This document shows, in pieces, positions 9,685 through 20,400 of a DNA stretch of 64,000 nt (position 1 is the stretch's first letter; each line of letters opens with the position of its first letter). A program made the translations under genes and the position numbers. This DNA comes from Lachnospiraceae bacterium (GTDB lineage Bacteria; Bacillota; Clostridia; Lachnospirales; Lachnospiraceae), in the NCBI GenBank assembly GCA_022794265.1, contig JAAWEK010000011.1:124001-188000 (forward strand). The letters run 5' to 3'. Under the pieces are notes generated by a model. The model was not told the origin of the DNA and made no database searches. It was given only the letters and a program-made list of their open reading frames with translations.

Positions 9685-10986
9685 ATGAAAATTAAAATAT
9701 TGATTATTGCATTATTACTGTTTTTGGGTGTCTATGGAAGTATCCATGTTCAATCAGTTAATCAGGGAGTGATAGATGATTATAACAATTTTCTGAAGCT
9801 GGCAAGACAATATGCAGAAGATAATCTTCCATATGTATCAAAAGGATATTATTTACAGGCAATGGCAATAAACTCAAATGATTCAGAAGTTTATAAGGAG
9901 TATATATCTCAATTGGATAAGTTATCAGGAATGTCAAAAGCAGCGGCATGGAGAGGATTTATAGAGAGATATCCAAAAGAACAGGAAGGATATGATAAAT
10001 TAGGAGAAATTTATTATAACAGTCAAGATAATACTAATCTTTATAACTTAATATTGGAAGCAGATAAAAAAGGGATGCTCACAGAAAAACTTTATGGATA
10101 TTATGATGTACTATACTATAAATATGTATGGCGTTATAATAATTTGAAATCTGCGGGAACATATATTTCAAATTATGCAATTATAGAGAATAGTACCGGA
10201 TATAACTATCTGTTTGGAACATCTTTATTATTGGAAGATAATCTTGAATATATGGGAGAATATGGTGTTAATGGATGGATACCGGCAAAAAAAGACGGCG
10301 AATTTGTATATATAGATATGACGGGAAATATTGTTGCAAGATTAAAGGAATCAGTGACATATTTGGGAACCTATACATCCACTGGTGCATTGGTTGGAAT
10401 AGATGGAAAATATGGTTATATGGATGCAGATTTTAAAATGCCGGACCAGCTTGAATATGAAGCAGCTACAAATATAACAAATGGAGTAGGGGCTGTAAAA
10501 AAAGATGGCAAATGGGCATTGATTAATGAAAACAGAGAATTAATAACTGAGCATATTTATGAAGATATAAAAATATCGGAAAATAATATATGCATACAGA
10601 ATGGTGTTGTATTTGCAAAGCGGGAGAATAAGTATATTATGCTAAATTCACTGGGAAATCAGATTGGGGAACTGGAATTTGAAGATGCCTGTATGTTTAA
10701 TGGAAATGAGCCTGCAGCAGTAAAAATTAATGGAAAATGGGGGTTTGTTAATGCAGATGGGACCATGAGTTATGAGGCACAATATCAGGAAGCAAAATCT
10801 TTTGGTTTGGGTATGGCACCGGTATTTGATGGCTTAAATTGGGGATATGTAGCAGAACGAGAGGGAAATTTAGAATATGTCATTAAAGCAGAATTTGATG
10901 ATTGTAAGCCATTTACTGACAATGGATATGCGGCAGTTAAGCAGGGAGATTTGTGGGGATATATTCAGCTGTTTATATATCAGTAA
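9685..10986 (+). CDS. WG-repeat protein with N-terminal membrane anchor
   Basis: This 433-residue protein has an N-terminal hydrophobic segment (about residues 3-22), which may be a signal peptide or anchor. Helical, TPR-like sequence follows (about 30-150), and then several WG repeats (about 190-430). Hallmark units are KKDGKWALINENRELI, KINGKWGFVNADGTM and DGLNWGYV. WG repeats form beta-propeller-like or solenoid modules of unknown ligand, common in Clostridia and Bacteroidetes. It sits between the prepilin peptidase and the FHA/phosphatase/kinase genes, so it may be an extracellular sensor or scaffold of this locus. That role is inferred. Confidence 0.7.
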   Translation: MKIKILIIALLLFLGVYGSIHVQSVNQGVIDDYNNFLKLARQYAEDNLPYVSKGYYLQAMAINSNDSEVYKEYISQLDKLSGMSKAAAWRGFIERYPKEQEGYDKLGEIYYNSQDNTNLYNLILEADKKGMLTEKLYGYYDVLYYKYVWRYNNLKSAGTYISNYAIIENSTGYNYLFGTSLLLEDNLEYMGEYGVNGWIPAKKDGEFVYIDMTGNIVARLKESVTYLGTYTSTGALVGIDGKYGYMDADFKMPDQLEYEAATNITNGVGAVKKDGKWALINENRELITEHIYEDIKISENNICIQNGVVFAKRENKYIMLNSLGNQIGELEFEDACMFNGNEPAAVKINGKWGFVNADGTMSYEAQYQEAKSFGLGMAPVFDGLNWGYVAEREGNLEYVIKAEFDDCKPFTDNGYAAVKQGDLWGYIQLFIYQ

Positions 10987-11047
10987 TCAGTTGATATATG
11001 AAATGTGAGAATGTGAGATATATACAATATAAAGGAGTGACATACAT

Positions 11048-12451
11048 ATGAAAGATTTGTTGACAGAAATTAACGGAGAAAATACATATCTAATATATGA
11101 AATCGCTGTAAATGAATCATTGGATACAGTTATTGTGGGCATGATGGAACATAATAAAATTACAGGTATACTCCCAATGACTACTGTTCAGTTAAACCAG
11201 ACTAAATATTTGAAGTATGATATTACATCCAAAGTTAAAATGTCAGAATTGTTTTCTGGAAATGTTAAAAAAGAAATGGTGGTTAAATGTTTTTTAAGCA
11301 TTATGAATACATTAATTAATGCAGAGGATTATATGCTTAATTTAGAGGACTTTCTGATTGATATGGATCATATTTATGTTACGTTAGGTAAATATGAGAC
11401 GGAATTAGTATGTTTGCCAATTACAGATGAGAAAAAAACAGATGCAGTTAAGTTGGAGTTATTTGTAAAAAATATTATTTTTTCAGCAAAATATGATCAG
11501 ACTGAAAATTGTGATTATGTGGCAAAGATTATCAGCTTTTTAAACAGTCAGCCTTTTGCAATTAATAAATTTAAAGAAGTTCTTGAGGAAATTTTAGATG
11601 ATAATAACGTTCAGTTATTTCATTCTGCAGATGTGAAAGTATCACAAAAAGACGAATTGACACCTATATCAGTTGCTGCACCAGAAAATCCTGTTTATAA
11701 TTCTATAAAACCGGCTTTTGATACAGTTGTAAATAATAATACCGTTGATGCATTTGAAATTTCAGATAAAAAAGCATTAGATTTAAGTAATTCTGTTAGT
11801 GAAAAAAAAGAAAAAAAAGGCTTTTTTGCTAGAAGAAAGGATAAGGTTAAGAAGAAAGAGAAGTCAGATAAGAAATGTAAAGAAACGGAAATGGTGCAGT
11901 TATCAGGTATGGCAAGTGAAATGATAATACCAGGACAGAAAGTGGTAAGCACAGAAGATGGAAAATCAATTGGTGTCAATGTGAATAATAGTGATAATGA
12001 GGTTACAGGGGTAGTTCAAAAAGCGAATCTGACAAAATTACCGAATACAACATTTAATCATGTAAAAGGAAGTTTTGGCGAAACCACTGTATTAGGTGTT
12101 GGAGGAGGCAGTGAAACCACCATATTAGGTGTTAACAGTTTGTCTTCAGCAGATAATAGGGCATATTTAATTAGAAGACGAAACAATGAGAAAAAATATA
12201 TAGATAAAGATGTTTACAGAATAGGGAAAGAAAACAGTTTTGTAGATTATTTTATTGGAGATAATACGGCTATAAGCAGAAGTCATGCTAATATTATAAA
12301 AAAAATAACAGATTATTATATTGTTGATATGAATTCAAAAAATCATACATATGTAAATGGAACGATGCTTCAGCCTAATATTGAAACATTGCTTCAGCCG
12401 GGAACAAAAATCAGATTGGCTGATGAGGAGTTTGAATTTAATTTGGAATAA
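11048..12451 (+). CDS. FHA-domain signalling protein with DUF6382 N-terminus
   Basis: This is a 467-residue cytoplasmic protein. Residues 1 to about 190 match the DUF6382 type that commonly precedes FHA domains in Firmicutes. A Lys-rich linker (about 252-278) follows, then two near-identical ETT motifs (ETTVLG at 345-350 and ETTILG at 356-361), and a C-terminal FHA domain (about 385-467). FHA hallmarks are YRIGKE, SRSHANI (R411-S412-H413) and NGT near 437. FHA domains bind phosphothreonine. The kinase and PP2C phosphatase genes follow immediately, so this is the likely reader of that pair. The ETT motifs resemble the phosphorylated ETT site of GarA/OdhI, whose phosphorylation makes the FHA domain fold back on itself. 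The same switch here is inference. Confidence 0.85.
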   Translation: MKDLLTEINGENTYLIYEIAVNESLDTVIVGMMEHNKITGILPMTTVQLNQTKYLKYDITSKVKMSELFSGNVKKEMVVKCFLSIMNTLINAEDYMLNLEDFLIDMDHIYVTLGKYETELVCLPITDEKKTDAVKLELFVKNIIFSAKYDQTENCDYVAKIISFLNSQPFAINKFKEVLEEILDDNNVQLFHSADVKVSQKDELTPISVAAPENPVYNSIKPAFDTVVNNNTVDAFEISDKKALDLSNSVSEKKEKKGFFARRKDKVKKKEKSDKKCKETEMVQLSGMASEMIIPGQKVVSTEDGKSIGVNVNNSDNEVTGVVQKANLTKLPNTTFNHVKGSFGETTVLGVGGGSETTILGVNSLSSADNRAYLIRRRNNEKKYIDKDVYRIGKENSFVDYFIGDNTAISRSHANIIKKITDYYIVDMNSKNHTYVNGTMLQPNIETLLQPGTKIRLADEEFEFNLE

Positions 12452-12480
12452 ATACAGTATAAATAAGAGAAAGGTTTTTT

Positions 12481-13248
12481 ATGAATTTTTTGGTGTCAGC
12501 AAGTACAGATAAGGGTATTAAAAAAAATACAAATCAAGACAGTCTAGCAATTAAGGTAGCAGAAACAACTATTGGTAAGATAACACTTGCTCTTGTTTGT
12601 GATGGAATGGGAGGGCTGCAGCAGGGTGAAGTAGCAAGTGCAAATCTTACATTAGCATTTTCAAACTGGTTTGATAATGATTTACCCCAATTATTACAAC
12701 ATGGAATAGAAGATTATAAAATATATCAGGAATGGAATCAGATTATTCAGACAGAAAATAAAAAGATATTATTGTATGGACGTCAACAGGGAATAAATTT
12801 GGGGACAACAATAGTGGCGGCGTTATTTACCAATAATCGATATTATATATTAAACATTGGGGATTCTAGAGTTTATGAGATTAAAGATAGTATAAGATTA
12901 TTAACACAAGATCAGACAGTGGTAGAAAATGAATTTAGAAAGGGGTTGTTGACAAGGGAACAGGCTGACAATGATTCACGCAGAAGTGTTTTATTGCAAT
13001 GTGTAGGAGCAATACAAAATGTAGTTCCGGAAATGCTATATGGCAATATACAGAAAGATGCAGTTTATATGTTATGTTCCGATGGATTCCGTCATGTTAT
13101 CAGCACACAGGAGTTGTATGAGCATCTTAATCCAAACGTTTTAATATCAAAAGAAGTAATGAAGCAGCAGAGTGAATTATTAATTGAACTTAATAAATCC
13201 CGTATGGAACAGGATAATATTACTGTCAGCTTAATTAGAACATTTTAG
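12481..13248 (+). CDS. PP2C-family Ser/Thr protein phosphatase
   Basis: This 255-residue protein is one compact PP2C domain. Metal-binding and catalytic motifs are present: NTNQDS near residue 20, CDGMGG (D41, G42), NIGDSRVYEI, LCSDGF and the final QDNITVSLI. It should dephosphorylate Ser/Thr-phosphorylated targets in the cytoplasm, opposing the kinase encoded 18 bases downstream. The FHA protein upstream is the obvious shared substrate or reader. Its length is typical of soluble Stp/PrpC-type phosphatases. It is probably the locus-specific phosphatase rather than the general cell-wall PrpC, because it is embedded in the Tad operon. Confidence 0.9.
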   Translation: MNFLVSASTDKGIKKNTNQDSLAIKVAETTIGKITLALVCDGMGGLQQGEVASANLTLAFSNWFDNDLPQLLQHGIEDYKIYQEWNQIIQTENKKILLYGRQQGINLGTTIVAALFTNNRYYILNIGDSRVYEIKDSIRLLTQDQTVVENEFRKGLLTREQADNDSRRSVLLQCVGAIQNVVPEMLYGNIQKDAVYMLCSDGFRHVISTQELYEHLNPNVLISKEVMKQQSELLIELNKSRMEQDNITVSLIRTF

Positions 13249-13265
13249 AATTTAGGAGTATAGTT

Positions 13266-14984
13266 ATGTTGGAAATAGGCTCAATAGTAGATGGAAAGTA
13301 TAAGATACTGAATAAAATCGGACAGGGCGGAATGAGCATTGTTTATCTGGCCATGAATGAAAGAGCAAATAAACAGTGGGCAATAAAAGAAGTCCGCAAG
13401 GATGGTGTAAAAGATTTTGAAGTGGTAAAGCAGGGGTTAATAGTTGAAATTGATATGCTTAAACGATTGAGCCATCCTAATTTGCCAAGTATTATAGATG
13501 TTATTGATCAAAAAGATAATTTTTTAATTGTAATGGATTATATTCAGGGCAATTCGTTGAAGAATAAATTGGATGAATTTGGTGCACAGTCCCAGGAACT
13601 GGTAATTGAATGGGCAAAACAGCTAAGCGATGTTTTGGGATATCTTCATACCAGAAAGCCGGCAATTATATATAGGGATATGAAACCATCTAACATCATG
13701 CTTAAGCCGGATGGAAAACTGACGCTGATTGATTTTGGAACTGCCAGAGAATATAAAGAAAAAAATCTTGCAGATACGACCTGCCTTGGAACTATCGGAT
13801 ACGCAGCGCCTGAACAGTTCGGAGGAAAAGGGCAGACCGATGGAAGAACGGATATATATTGTCTGGGGGCTACTTTATACCATTTGGTCACAGGAATGAA
13901 TCCAAGCGAACCACCATATGAAATAAAACCTATTAGGGAAATCAATTCTTCCTTATCCAGTGGATTGGAAAAAATTATTTTAAAGTGTACCCAGCGAAAC
14001 CCGGAGGATAGGTATCAGAATTGTGCGGAGTTAACTTATGCGTTAGAACATTATGAAGAAATTGATGATATTTTCAGAAAACGTCAAAAGAAAAAACTGG
14101 CAATATTTATAATGACAGTTTTTTTTGCAATTGTATCACTAGGGGCAGGAATAGGCTTTGGAAAAGCAGCAGAGGCAAAGACTGATGAACAATATGAAGA
14201 TGTTATTGCTGAAGCCAACAGCCTGACAAATGAAGATAGCATTAGGGAAACATTAAAAAAGGCAATATCAATTAAACCAGGTGATAAAGAAGCATATATC
14301 AATCTGATAGAATCATATTATAATCCGCAGTATGGTGATGAGAATGATATTTATAATTTTTCAGTAGACGAAGCACAGGAAATAGAAGAAATATTAAATG
14401 ATTTTGGTTCTGATTTAAAAGAAAATAAGAGTAATTATGTAGAGGTCTCATATGAATTAGCAAAGGCCTATTTCTTTTATTATACATATGGAAATGAGGA
14501 TAAATCAGGGGATAATGAAAACGCTAAATATAAAGCGGCAAAAAAGTGGTATAGAAATGTAATTGATTATTCTGACGAAAATATATTTTTGTACTGGAAT
14601 GAATCAAAGATATATTATGAAATCAGTGAGTATTATACCAGTATTGGAGACTGGGAAAATACAGGTGACTTTAAAGGAAAATACATAGAGTATTTTAACA
14701 ACTATTTACAATTATTTACTTTGGCATCAGATAATAAGAAAATTAATAATGATAATATTAAGTTGAGAATGTATCAATTATTTTCCAGTGCGATTGCAGC
14801 AAAAACAGAAAAATTTATAAATGATGGAGTTCTAATTGAAGATATTCGGAATCTTCTACATCAAATGCAGACAGAGATAAATTCTATAGAAAATCCGGAT
14901 AGTAATCTTGAAAGCTTAATATCCAGTATAAACATAAACAACAAAAAAATAGAAATAAAGCTACAGGCAATGTCCGGATCATAA
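13266..14984 (+). CDS. Membrane Ser/Thr protein kinase
   Basis: This 572-residue protein has a complete Hanks-type kinase domain: glycine loop GQGGMS (19-24), Lys41 in AIKEV, catalytic loop YRDMKPSN (D138, N143), DFG (156-158) and an activation segment ending APEQF. One transmembrane helix follows (about 276-298), then a ~270-residue extracytoplasmic region that is helical and TPR-like rather than made of PASTA repeats. It is therefore distinct from PrkC/PknB kinases that sense muropeptides. The TxCLGTIGY activation loop suggests autophosphorylation. With the FHA and PP2C genes it completes a threonine-phosphorylation circuit coupled to the pilus genes. Confidence 0.9.
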   Translation: MLEIGSIVDGKYKILNKIGQGGMSIVYLAMNERANKQWAIKEVRKDGVKDFEVVKQGLIVEIDMLKRLSHPNLPSIIDVIDQKDNFLIVMDYIQGNSLKNKLDEFGAQSQELVIEWAKQLSDVLGYLHTRKPAIIYRDMKPSNIMLKPDGKLTLIDFGTAREYKEKNLADTTCLGTIGYAAPEQFGGKGQTDGRTDIYCLGATLYHLVTGMNPSEPPYEIKPIREINSSLSSGLEKIILKCTQRNPEDRYQNCAELTYALEHYEEIDDIFRKRQKKKLAIFIMTVFFAIVSLGAGIGFGKAAEAKTDEQYEDVIAEANSLTNEDSIRETLKKAISIKPGDKEAYINLIESYYNPQYGDENDIYNFSVDEAQEIEEILNDFGSDLKENKSNYVEVSYELAKAYFFYYTYGNEDKSGDNENAKYKAAKKWYRNVIDYSDENIFLYWNESKIYYEISEYYTSIGDWENTGDFKGKYIEYFNNYLQLFTLASDNKKINNDNIKLRMYQLFSSAIAAKTEKFINDGVLIEDIRNLLHQMQTEINSIENPDSNLESLISSININNKKIEIKLQAMSGS

Positions 14985-15000
14985 GATAGAGGAGGAATCG

Positions 15001-15480
15001 ATGGGAATAGCAGATAAATATGAATTAATATCCAAAATGGGGTACATACTATCAGTTTTTTTTCTGATAGTAACCATATTACTTTATTTTTTGTTTAATA
15101 TTAGAAAAATAATATGTGATTTGTCTGGTATAACAGAGAAACATGCAATTAGCAGGATTCGGGCAGCAAATGCTGCTCAAATAGATTCAGATATTGGAAT
15201 AACAGCTAAAGCCGGCTATGTTTCTATAACGGATAAGATTGCAGGAATCGGAGTGTCATGGGAAAAGAAGCAAGATTTAAATAATAACGAAACAATGTTA
15301 TTGGAAAATGCTTATGAAGAAACTACACTTTTACAACAGACGGGGATTACGGAAGAATTAGATGAAGTCAATGTTGGAAATAGGGATTGTTCGGTATCAT
15401 ATCATGAACCATTAAAAAATCAATTTTTGATATTAGAAAGTATTGTCATAGTTCATTCTGATGTCATAATTCATATATAA
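15001..15480 (+). CDS. Small membrane protein with ETT motif, unknown function
   Basis: This 159-residue protein has one transmembrane helix (about residues 15-36) and a hydrophilic cytoplasmic or external tail. I do not recognise the family. The tail carries ETMLLENAYEETTLLQQTG (about 97-115), two Thr motifs resembling the ETT(V/I)L motifs of the FHA protein in the same operon. It follows the kinase gene by 16 bases with a GAGGAGG ribosome binding site. A reasonable inference is that the kinase phosphorylates the tail, which then docks the FHA protein at the membrane. No experiment or homology seen here proves that. Confidence 0.5.
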   Translation: MGIADKYELISKMGYILSVFFLIVTILLYFLFNIRKIICDLSGITEKHAISRIRAANAAQIDSDIGITAKAGYVSITDKIAGIGVSWEKKQDLNNNETMLLENAYEETTLLQQTGITEELDEVNVGNRDCSVSYHEPLKNQFLILESIVIVHSDVIIHI

Positions 15481-15502
15481 ATTAATAAAGGAGATAGCAA
15501 AA

Positions 15503-17413
15503 ATGAAAAATTTAAAAAAGGTTTTTTACCCAGTAACAGGTATAATGTTATGTTTCATAATAGCAGTTATGTTTAGAGTTGATATTTATGGAAAATCAGA
15601 GGAATACGAATATGCACGTGTTATGGGTCAAACGGATTCTATTATTTTAAATAAATATTTGGGCTCTGAAAAAAAAGTAATAATTCCAGAGACTGTGGAT
15701 GGATATAAGGTAATAGGATTATCAGGCACCTTTGCCGCAACAGATGTTGAAGAGGTTTATATACCGTCAACCATGAAAAATATTGGACGTCTTGCATTTT
15801 ATAGAACTAAAAATTTAAAAAATGTTGTTATTCCCGAAGGTGTGGAGTATATTGCTGAGGAAGCATTTGCAGAGTCAGGCCTGAAAAGCATAGCTATTCC
15901 AAAAAGTTTAAAAACCATATATAGAAGGGCTTTTGCTGACAGTGAACTGACAGAGATAATACTTCCAGAACATCTTGAAACCTTGGACGATCAGGTGTTT
16001 TTGAATTGTACAAATCTAAAGTCAGTTGTTATTCCAGGTAGTATTTCAACATGGGAAAAAGGTGTTTTTGCAGGTTGTACTTCATTGGAGAAGGTTGTCA
16101 TATCGGAAGGAATCACCGAAATTGGCTATGAAGCATTTAGCAGATGCCTTTATTTAAGTGATGTTCAGTTGCCGGAGTCGTTACAGCATATAGGAGCTTC
16201 TGCCTTTAAGGATTGCTATTCTTTAAAAGAAATAGCAATTCCGGATAATGTTACTAATGTACAAACAGTGTTTCCACAGGATACTAAATTGTATGTGAAC
16301 TCAGAGTCATCGTTATATAAAGAATTGAAAAATTCTGGAACGGATGTTGAGCCAAAAAAAGATATTTCAACAGTAAAAATTCAGTTTAGTGGTGATGGTT
16401 ATGTATATTCAGGAAAAAAAATACAGCCTTTAAAAATGGCAGGATTAACAGAAGGGGTTGATTACACGGTTACGTATAAAAATAATGTTAATGTAGGCAA
16501 AGCCACTGTAACTGTAAAAGGCATAGGGAAATATAAAGGGCAGGTAAATGGTCTTACTTTTAAAATAGTGCCTGCCAAAGTATCCGGTATTAAACAAAGT
16601 GGTTGTACAAAAACGCAGATAATAATTGAATGGAATGCCTGTGGAGGAAATGTTGACGGATATGAAATAGAAAAAAGTGAAAGTAATAAGCAATCCTGGA
16701 GCTTGTTGGGTAAAGTTGCCAGTTCGTCAATTAAAATTAATGGTTTAAAATCGGGTGAAATGTATAAATATCGGGTAAGGGCATATAAAGTAGTAGATGG
16801 TGAGAAACTATATGGATATTATTCTGACTCAGTTGTAGGCAAAACAGCTCCGGACAAAGTAAGGAATTTTAGATATTCTCAGTCGAGTTCAACTAAAATT
16901 CAGTTAAAGTGGAATTCTCAAAGTGGAAATTCGGGATATCAAATATATAAGTATAGTAGAAATTCAGGAAAATATATTTTGCTTAAAACAATAACAGGTT
17001 CGTCACAATATTCATGGACCAATATGTATTTAAAAGCGAATACAGAATATAAATATAAAATAAGATCATATGTCATCATAAATGGTAAAAATTATTACGG
17101 AGAATTCTCTGATGAACTTAAAATTTCCACTGCTCCAATCAGACCGAAATACAGACTGGTTTCCAACAAAAAAGGGCAAATTACCGTAACATGGGATAAA
17201 GTTGACGGAGCAACAGGATATGTATTGTTTTATAAAGAAGGAAAAAATGGTACATGGAAGGCACTTACAAATAATAAATTTACAGGAAACAGTTTTACAA
17301 AGAAAAATTTAAAGAGTGGAGTAAAGTATTATTTTTATTTGAGAGCTGTTAACAATTATAATGGAACTCTGATTAAAAGCGCTACCTATTTTAAAGAAAA
17401 AACAGTTCAGTAA
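15503..17413 (+). CDS. BspA-like leucine-rich repeat surface protein with FN3 domains
   Basis: This 636-residue exported protein has an N-terminal signal segment (about residues 5-28), then BspA/LRR_5 repeats (about 60-265) with units of the form VVIPEGVEYIAEEAFAESGL and LPESLQHIGASAFKDC. A beta-rich Ig-like domain follows (about 285-355, KIQFSGDGYVYSGKKI), then three fibronectin type III-like repeats (about 355-636). BspA-like proteins mediate binding to host or bacterial surfaces. No LPXTG sorting motif or C-terminal anchor is visible, so it may stay bound through partners or the signal segment may act as an anchor. It lies four bases upstream of the giant Ig-like gene's upstream frame and is co-oriented with the whole pilus/signalling operon. 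Confidence 0.8.
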   Translation: MKNLKKVFYPVTGIMLCFIIAVMFRVDIYGKSEEYEYARVMGQTDSIILNKYLGSEKKVIIPETVDGYKVIGLSGTFAATDVEEVYIPSTMKNIGRLAFYRTKNLKNVVIPEGVEYIAEEAFAESGLKSIAIPKSLKTIYRRAFADSELTEIILPEHLETLDDQVFLNCTNLKSVVIPGSISTWEKGVFAGCTSLEKVVISEGITEIGYEAFSRCLYLSDVQLPESLQHIGASAFKDCYSLKEIAIPDNVTNVQTVFPQDTKLYVNSESSLYKELKNSGTDVEPKKDISTVKIQFSGDGYVYSGKKIQPLKMAGLTEGVDYTVTYKNNVNVGKATVTVKGIGKYKGQVNGLTFKIVPAKVSGIKQSGCTKTQIIIEWNACGGNVDGYEIEKSESNKQSWSLLGKVASSSIKINGLKSGEMYKYRVRAYKVVDGEKLYGYYSDSVVGKTAPDKVRNFRYSQSSSTKIQLKWNSQSGNSGYQIYKYSRNSGKYILLKTITGSSQYSWTNMYLKANTEYKYKIRSYVIINGKNYYGEFSDELKISTAPIRPKYRLVSNKKGQITVTWDKVDGATGYVLFYKEGKNGTWKALTNNKFTGNSFTKKNLKSGVKYYFYLRAVNNYNGTLIKSATYFKEKTVQ

Positions 17414-17434
17414 CATTTGAAGGGAGAAAATATT

Positions 17435-20400
17435 TTGAATACAAAAGTCATATATAAGCGTTGGATGGCTGTATGTTTATCATTGGTTGTATTTATCACA
17501 ACAATGCAGTTTGATGGAACAATACAGGTGAATGGCGTTAATGGGGAAACTACGAATTTAGATATAACGGTAAAAAATGAAGATGGTACAGAGGCTGTTA
17601 ATGAGAATAATATATATTTTGTAAATTGCAAGAATCCTATAATAGAGGTAAGCAATGCTGAAAATATAAAAGAGATAAGATATAGTACAACAGATAATGA
17701 TTCAACAGGGGAAAAATTATCCCCTGTTGAAAATGACGGAAAAATAATACCGAATCTGGTTGCGGATACTTTATATTATATATGGATAATAGATAGTCAG
17801 GATAAAGCTTTTGGTTCTTTTAGAATTTTATATGATACACAGGCTCCTGAATTTAGTACCATAGATAATATTTCTATGGATAAAATAGGCAATGTCTACT
17901 GGACCAAGGAGAATAAAGTAGTTATAAAAGTTACGGATAAGGAAAATGGCTCAGGCGTAGTATTGAAATATAGCAATAAATTAGACTATCAGAATGCAAA
18001 TGAGACGATTCCCTATGATGAAAATGAAAAAGGATATGTATTAACAAATTTGATTGATGGTAACACCTATTATGTATGGTCATGTGATAAAATAGGAAAT
18101 TATATAAAAAATCCAATACAAATTAAATATGACTGTACTCCTCCTAAAGTAGAAATAACGGATATAAATGGTAATAAACTTATTGAGAAAGAAAAAGATG
18201 GAAAAACATATTGGACCAATCAAGATAAAGTAAAAATCCATATAAAGAATAGTGAAGAAGGAACCATCACTTTTCGGATGAGTTCAGAAGATAATTTTGA
18301 AGAGTCAAACATAACTATTCCAAATTTTTTAGCTAATGAAAATTGTTATGAATTTCTGTTAGGTAGTGAAAATAATTATATCTGGATTTCAGACGCTGCG
18401 GGAAATTTTACAAAGATTTTTGTCAAAAAAAAATTAAAAGTTAGTTATGTCGTTAGAAAGAATGATGAATATTTAGTTCCAAATGGAGGAGAGGGAACCC
18501 TGTATACAATTAATGCGGCTGACCTGACAATTGATGTTTCTGACGAAAAAATGAATGGAGTAGGTATTGAAAGCGTTGAGATATGTGAATTTGTAGAAAA
18601 TTCAGAAAATAATAGTTATATAAAAGTAATAGAGGAAGATTCAAAATATAGTATTAAATTAAATAAAGAAAAAATTATTCAGGTAAAAATTACTGATAAC
18701 CTGGGAAATATAAATATAATACAGTTGGAATATACAGATAATGATGCCAGTTTGGTTTTTTATGATGATGATGGTGTTTCAATATTTCCGGATGAAAAAA
18801 ATACATATTATTTTAAAAATTATTATTTTTTCAGTTTATTTAACTATTCAAAGAAGATTACATCTATTAATTATTCGATTTATGGAGATAACTCAAATGA
18901 ATTTACAGAACAAATTGATAAAGTTGATGATACTAAATTTTCACTTTTAAATATCGCAGAGGCTTTAAAACAAAATAAAAACAAGTTTTATGAATTATGT
19001 TTTAACATTCATACTCTCGGTCATGAAAAAGAAGAGAAAACTGAGACGTATAAAATAGTATATGATTCTGAAGCTCCTGAGTTTACTATTATAAACACAG
19101 TTGAAAATCAGTATGTTAATAGTGAAACAAAAGGATATATTCAGATAAAAGATATAATAGAGAAATCTGGAATTCCGACGTCAAAATATTTTATATCCGG
19201 AAATCAAAATGAGAATCCTGAAAAGTTTACTCTATCAAATAAAGGGGTATTAGAGATTTCAGAGATTATTAAAAAGCTTCAGGATGGAGACAATGAAATA
19301 AATTTTATTTTAACCGATAAAGCAGGTAATGAGAAACTTCAAAGTACTACCATAAAATATGATAATACGGCACCAACTTTTAAATCTGAATATGCTCACG
19401 ATGGTGAAATCGTAGGAAAAAATACGGATTATGCAATAGAAATTGAAGCCTATGATGCTACATCAAAAATAAATGACATCAGCTGCATCATAAATGAAGG
19501 CGATGCCAATAAGAGAGAAGAATATGTATATTCTTTGACGGATACCGTTGAAGATACAGTAAATCATACAATAAGGATTAAAGATATTTTAGGAAAATTA
19601 TCGGAGGGAACCAATACAGTAAAGATAATTGTAACGGATAAGGCAGGGAACCAAAGCAGTATAATAAAAGATACAAATCAAGAGGCTGTGTACACTATAG
19701 TTAAGGATACAACCGCACCGGAGTTTGCAACTGAATATGAGAAAAATGGTAAACCATTTGGTGAAAATACTGCAGAGCCAATTTATTTAACTGACATTTC
19801 TGATGCATCAGATATTGCTAGGATAACCTTTATTATAAATAAAGGGCGGCCGGAAGAAAAAAAGTTTGATTTTAAATATATAAAAAATAAAGAATATAGA
19901 TTTCTTCCAAGAGATTATAAAGATTATTTTTTAGAGGGAAATAATACTGTAACTATAGAGGTAGAAGATGAAGTTGGAAATATAGGGGCACAAACTTTTA
20001 AAAAGGTTATCAAAGATACAACAGCGCCGGATTTTGAGACAAGCTATTCAGGGGAAGGAAAACCAAATGGCAAGGATACAGTAGAAAAATTTGAGATAAA
20101 GAATATTACGGATAAATCGAAAGTAACAAAGATTACCTTGGTTATAAATAAAGATAAAAAATTTGAAACTTCATATAATGGTGGGAAAGATTATACGATA
20201 AATATTTATGAAATAATGAATATTTTATCAGAGGGGAAAAATACCGTACAGATTGAAGTAACGGATGAGGTTGACAATGTAGGAAAAAGTATTGTCTATG
20301 AAGTAAAAAAAGATACAGAAGCGCCAAAATTTAAATCTAATTTTGATAACAATGAAAAGGAATATATCACAAAAAAGACATCAGCAAAAATTTCGGTAAA

